NCBI GenBank assembly: GCA_003290165.1
Contig: QNQO01005774.1
Location: forward strand, 62,001 to 126,000
Direction: 5' to 3'
From: Berberis thunbergii
Lineage: Eukaryota; Streptophyta; Magnoliopsida; Ranunculales; Berberidaceae
DNA length: 64,000 nucleotides
Part shown: positions 60,834 through 64,000 of the stretch, piece after piece
How the letters are laid out: the number at the start of each line of letters is the position of its first letter
How positions within the stretch are numbered: position 1 is the first letter of the stretch
Position numbers and translations under genes: made by a program
The notes under the pieces: generated by a model
Database searches by the model: none
What the model saw: the letters and a program-made list of their open reading frames with translations, nothing else
Told to the model about the DNA's origin: nothing

Positions 60834-62044
60834 AAACCTTTCTTGATTCATTTTCTAATGTGGAAACGGATGCCACATAGAACAATTGGCCTGTAAGGCA
60901 TAAAATGGCTTAGGCTCATGCTGAATTGGGATTACTTAAGTCCGCTTTAAGAAACTGGATTCGGGTTCAGGTCAAGATCCAGACCGTAAATTGACCCATT
61001 TTCTAAAATTGATATCCATATCCAACCCCACTTGAATCCTTATTTGTCAGATTAGATCGAGTCAAATTTGTTAGGATCCATTACATCTTTGCAATTAGTA
61101 ATGTAATTTATATTTAGTTTATTTCTGTATTTATAGCGGCATGTGTTGTAATCACCAACAATCATATGGAATTAATTAACTAATGAGAAAATGAATATAA
61201 TGCATTTTAGTTACATACAAAATCATACATAATGTCGCTATGGCTGCTTTAGGATCAATGAGAAAAAATGAATCTAATGTCGAAATGTACATTACCAGTA
61301 ACCCCTTGAATTTAAACAAGGAATTAGCTATCCAGACCAACATAGAATCCAGATTATTTTCAAAAATCGAGCCAACATGATCATGCAAGATACTATACCT
61401 TGGCCTTGTCCTTGTCCTAAACAAATTCTTATACAACTAGAACATTGGTCTTCATATCAAGTGGCTTTTACTCTACAAACATATTGGCGATATATCAAAG
61501 GAAGTCTAATTGCTGCTGATGAAATACAATATATATATATATATATTGTTTTGATTTTTGTAGAGAAATAATTCTCTTTTATTTACAATCATTGAATCCA
61601 AGACTTGATGAATACTATCAGCACCAAATCGAAGGCTCAACCCATACTTGATCCTAACCCAATGGTGGGTCATAAAAGTGAACCCATACCACTCGATTTT
61701 CTAATTCGGGTTGTATTCCAATATCCATATCCGCTAAGTATGGATTCGGGCCAGTTCAGATATGGGTCAACCCATACCCATTTTATGTGCCTTGTAGATA
61801 TTTGGACAAACATTTTTTTTTTGCAAAGACAAAATATCATGATCCATACATGTTAATGTTAGATGTTTTAATCCAAAATAAAACTTTTGGGCAGTAAAAT
61901 ACTAAAATTAAGGGTGAAAAAGGATATTTGCTTAAATCTTTCAGTATATGTAAAGGAAAATAGGGTACATGCACTTGGATCTTTCAAACTTGGTCAGCTA
62001 TTCTTTTATCAGAGGTCACAGCACACTGTATTCGCCTTCTCTGT
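60834..62044. other. Region 3' of VPS55, no gene recognised
   Basis: Contains two stretches with similar 'ccatatcc' and 'gattcggg' text (60955-61060, 61680-61790), a TA run (61527-61548) and part of the VPS55 3' UTR at an unknown extent. A plus-strand open frame at 61377-61571 has no recognised domain. Confidence 0.45.
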
Positions 62045-63317
62045 TCATTCGCACATAAAGATTACAGCTAACACAAAAATGAAGAACGATGAAAGCTCCA
62101 TTGTGAAGGCTCCCCAACCAATGACATTGGCATGCTTCAAGATTGATGGTATTGCAATGCTTCCTACTGCTGAAGCTCCAGTCAAAAACTTGGCAGCATG
62201 AATCCAGCTTTTGAAAGAGGTGCAGAGAGCAAGTGCTAAAGTTAAGAAACATCTAAACGTGTGATCTGTGAAGTAAAAAAAAAAAAAAAAAAAAGTAAAG
62301 CTCAGTTTAGGTAGAGAAAATGACTTACCTATTTCCGCTATCAAAATACAGAGAGGTGTCGGAGCCTGCCAAAAACATCAAAGGCATGGGAAGAAGTACA
62401 TACATCAATGCTGCAGAAATAACATTTAAGCCTCAGTTTCAATGTAAGTCCACAAACTTGAAGTTTACTGACACAATAAGCACAAAGGATTGCATACTTT
62501 CCAGCAGGTATATGTCTATCATTTGGGATGTGTGTCATGAAAACTGACAGAAATAGGCAAAAAATCAAGGAAGATATGAACATATCATATTTTTCAGCTA
62601 CTAGATATTCTCATGAGCCAACAGTTACATCATCCTCACAAACGCTTCTCTCTTCCTGTTCTATAAAATGTCATCCGCCTTAAACACGGAGTTCAGCTTA
62701 TTGGTCAAATGGACAATCTTAAAACTTATGACCTCGGAATACACTTTCCGCGAGCCAAAGCTAAGACAGATATATCTGAAATATACACAACACATATATA
62801 CATTATACCCTATGTGCAAAAACTGTAAAGAAGTTATCTCTGACGACACTGTTGTGCTCCATATTTCATGTTTGGGCAATGATAAAGAGTCCAGATTTCT
62901 CGTAGGAATATCCAGTTTGACATTATACTTCTAATTTACAAGAACCATGAGAGGGGGAAGTTCTTCTAAAAGAAAGAAAGATTTCCATCAATCAACATAT
63001 GAAGTTCTCTTTCTTACATGCTAACATTCATCTATATATAAACTTCCCCAAATTAAATAGTATAAAAATGAATTCCAAAAGAAAGCAGAGTTGGAATCAT
63101 GCTATTTATGTGCATTGTGTCTGTTACCTGTTAGCATTGGCCACCAATTATCATACAAAGCACATGCCTGCAAACATGCACTTGGATGAGGACATGGCAA
63201 CTATCTATCTGCGTATATGAAAAGGCAAAGGTGAACAATAAGAAATTAGTAATACAAACCAAAATTTGTAATACAATTCCAGCAGAGACCAAAATCGCCA
63301 AGAAAATAAGTCTCCCA
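62045..63317 (-). CDS. VPS55: VPS55-like endosomal sorting protein (exons 2-5; exon 1 outside the window)
   Basis: A small four-helix membrane protein of the Vps55/LEPROT family, which works with Vps68 in endosome-to-vacuole traffic. Coding exons on the minus strand are 63317-63260, 63167-63128, 62410-62329 and 62207-62045, ending at TGA. All junctions are GT-AG and the phases join correctly. Seen: GRLIFLAILVSAGIVLQIL, ACALYDNWWPMLT, ALMYVLLPMPLMFLAGSD, then AAKFLTGASAVGSIAIP and ANVIGWGAFTMELSSFF. Exon 2 begins in phase 2 after a pyrimidine-rich acceptor (tgtttgcacag). No initiator exon was found up to 64000, so it lies beyond. The C-terminus (AVIFMCE) looks several residues shorter than in other plant members. 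No stop or frameshift occurs inside. Confidence 0.93.
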
Positions 63318-64000
63318 CTGTGCAAACAGGTAACAATATCACCAGAAAGTCTGCCATCAGTTAGATTGGCTCAAAAAACAGGAAGTGCTTGAAAGATTAA
63401 CTGCTGACAGGAAGATCTTTATCTTTTTCTGGTTGTCATCAAAACAAAATTATTGTTCAGTGGAAAGAAGACTAAAAAGGAATAGAATAATAAGCACAGC
63501 TAATCACTATCAAAAGCATGAAAAGTAATAATAACACCGTGACCTTTTCTCAAACGAATGTAGAGTGAAAAGCAGAATATAGTAAGTGAAAAGTAATAAT
63601 ACTACTCAAATAATATTAAAAGCAGAATGTAGAGTAATAATCACTATCAAAAGCATGAAAAGTAATAATAACTGTACTATGAAATACTACTCAAATGAAA
63701 ATAAACGAAAAGCAGAATATAGTAAGTGAAAAGTATACGATACAATGTCTGAACATCTTAACCTTTTCTCAAATGAATGTAGAGTACAACTGAGCTCACT
63801 TTGACTTCATAAGTCAGGCTCCTTTGCCGCTTGTGGCTTGCCAGTAGCTACAAGCTTGAGCATCCACCCCTAAAGTAATTGAATGGTGGCTTTATTTGTT
63901 GGAGCGACACCTCAGAATTATCACTAGTTATTAAATTCTGTTAAATCATTACGAGAAAATCAAAACCAGGAATCATGAAATTAAGCATCTTTAGCATTAT
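63318..64000 (-). other. Probable first intron of VPS55 (partial)
   Basis: Follows from the acceptor at 63318 and the absent first exon. It includes a rearranged internal duplication: tcactatcaaaagcatgaaa at about 63504 and 63640, gaaaagcagaatatagtaag at about 63570 and 63708, and ccttttctcaaa near 63543 and 63762. Confidence 0.6.

Overview
This window is intergenic DNA of a flowering plant, most likely a eudicot. It is AT-rich and made almost entirely of nested and decayed transposable elements. One ordinary host gene, VPS55, enters at the right edge. Plant identity is inferred from the retroelement lineages (Tat-like, Athila-like, chromovirus, Ty1/copia), the tRNA-derived SINEs and the plant-type VPS55. 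The species cannot be named. All percentages and element boundaries were judged by eye.

Layout. 1-626: 3' end of a Tat-like LTR retrotransposon. 1249-10476: a complete Tat-like element with an AAAAT target duplication. It keeps gag and protease but no RT, RNase H or integrase. It also carries about six 164-179 bp tandem repeats, a long broken antisense ORF and a nested 671 bp MITE. 11131-45265: a head-to-tail concatemer of a non-autonomous Helitron family on the minus strand, about 15 units in short (220-300 bp) and long (about 2.8 kb) forms. Several units are interrupted: a SINE at 17548-17680, a chromovirus at 19564-25053, an Athila-like element at 28625-39939 and a PIF/Harbinger-like element at 43317-44304.

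45266-48110 holds a LINE-type zinc-binding fragment, a SINE and a truncated leucine-rich-repeat receptor-like gene fragment. 48110-52400 is a decayed plus-strand copia element whose integrase core is deleted. 52609-52785 is a GC-rich fold-back element with 81-bp arms and a 9-bp target duplication, best explained as a Mutator-like MITE. 54560-59966 contains a diverged 1.24-kb repeat and a truncated minus-strand copia element. 60342-60833 is a 492-bp element with perfect 17-bp terminal inverted repeats. 62045-63317 holds the last four coding exons of VPS55 on the minus strand; the first exon lies beyond the window.

The most unusual structure is the Helitron concatemer. Successive units abut as CTAG followed by T or TC, each 3' end keeps a short GC-rich hairpin, and most units carry a tRNA T-arm/B-box-like hairpin. 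No retroelement coding region here is intact: each has in-frame stops, frameshifts or deletions. The only functional protein gene I can support is VPS55.
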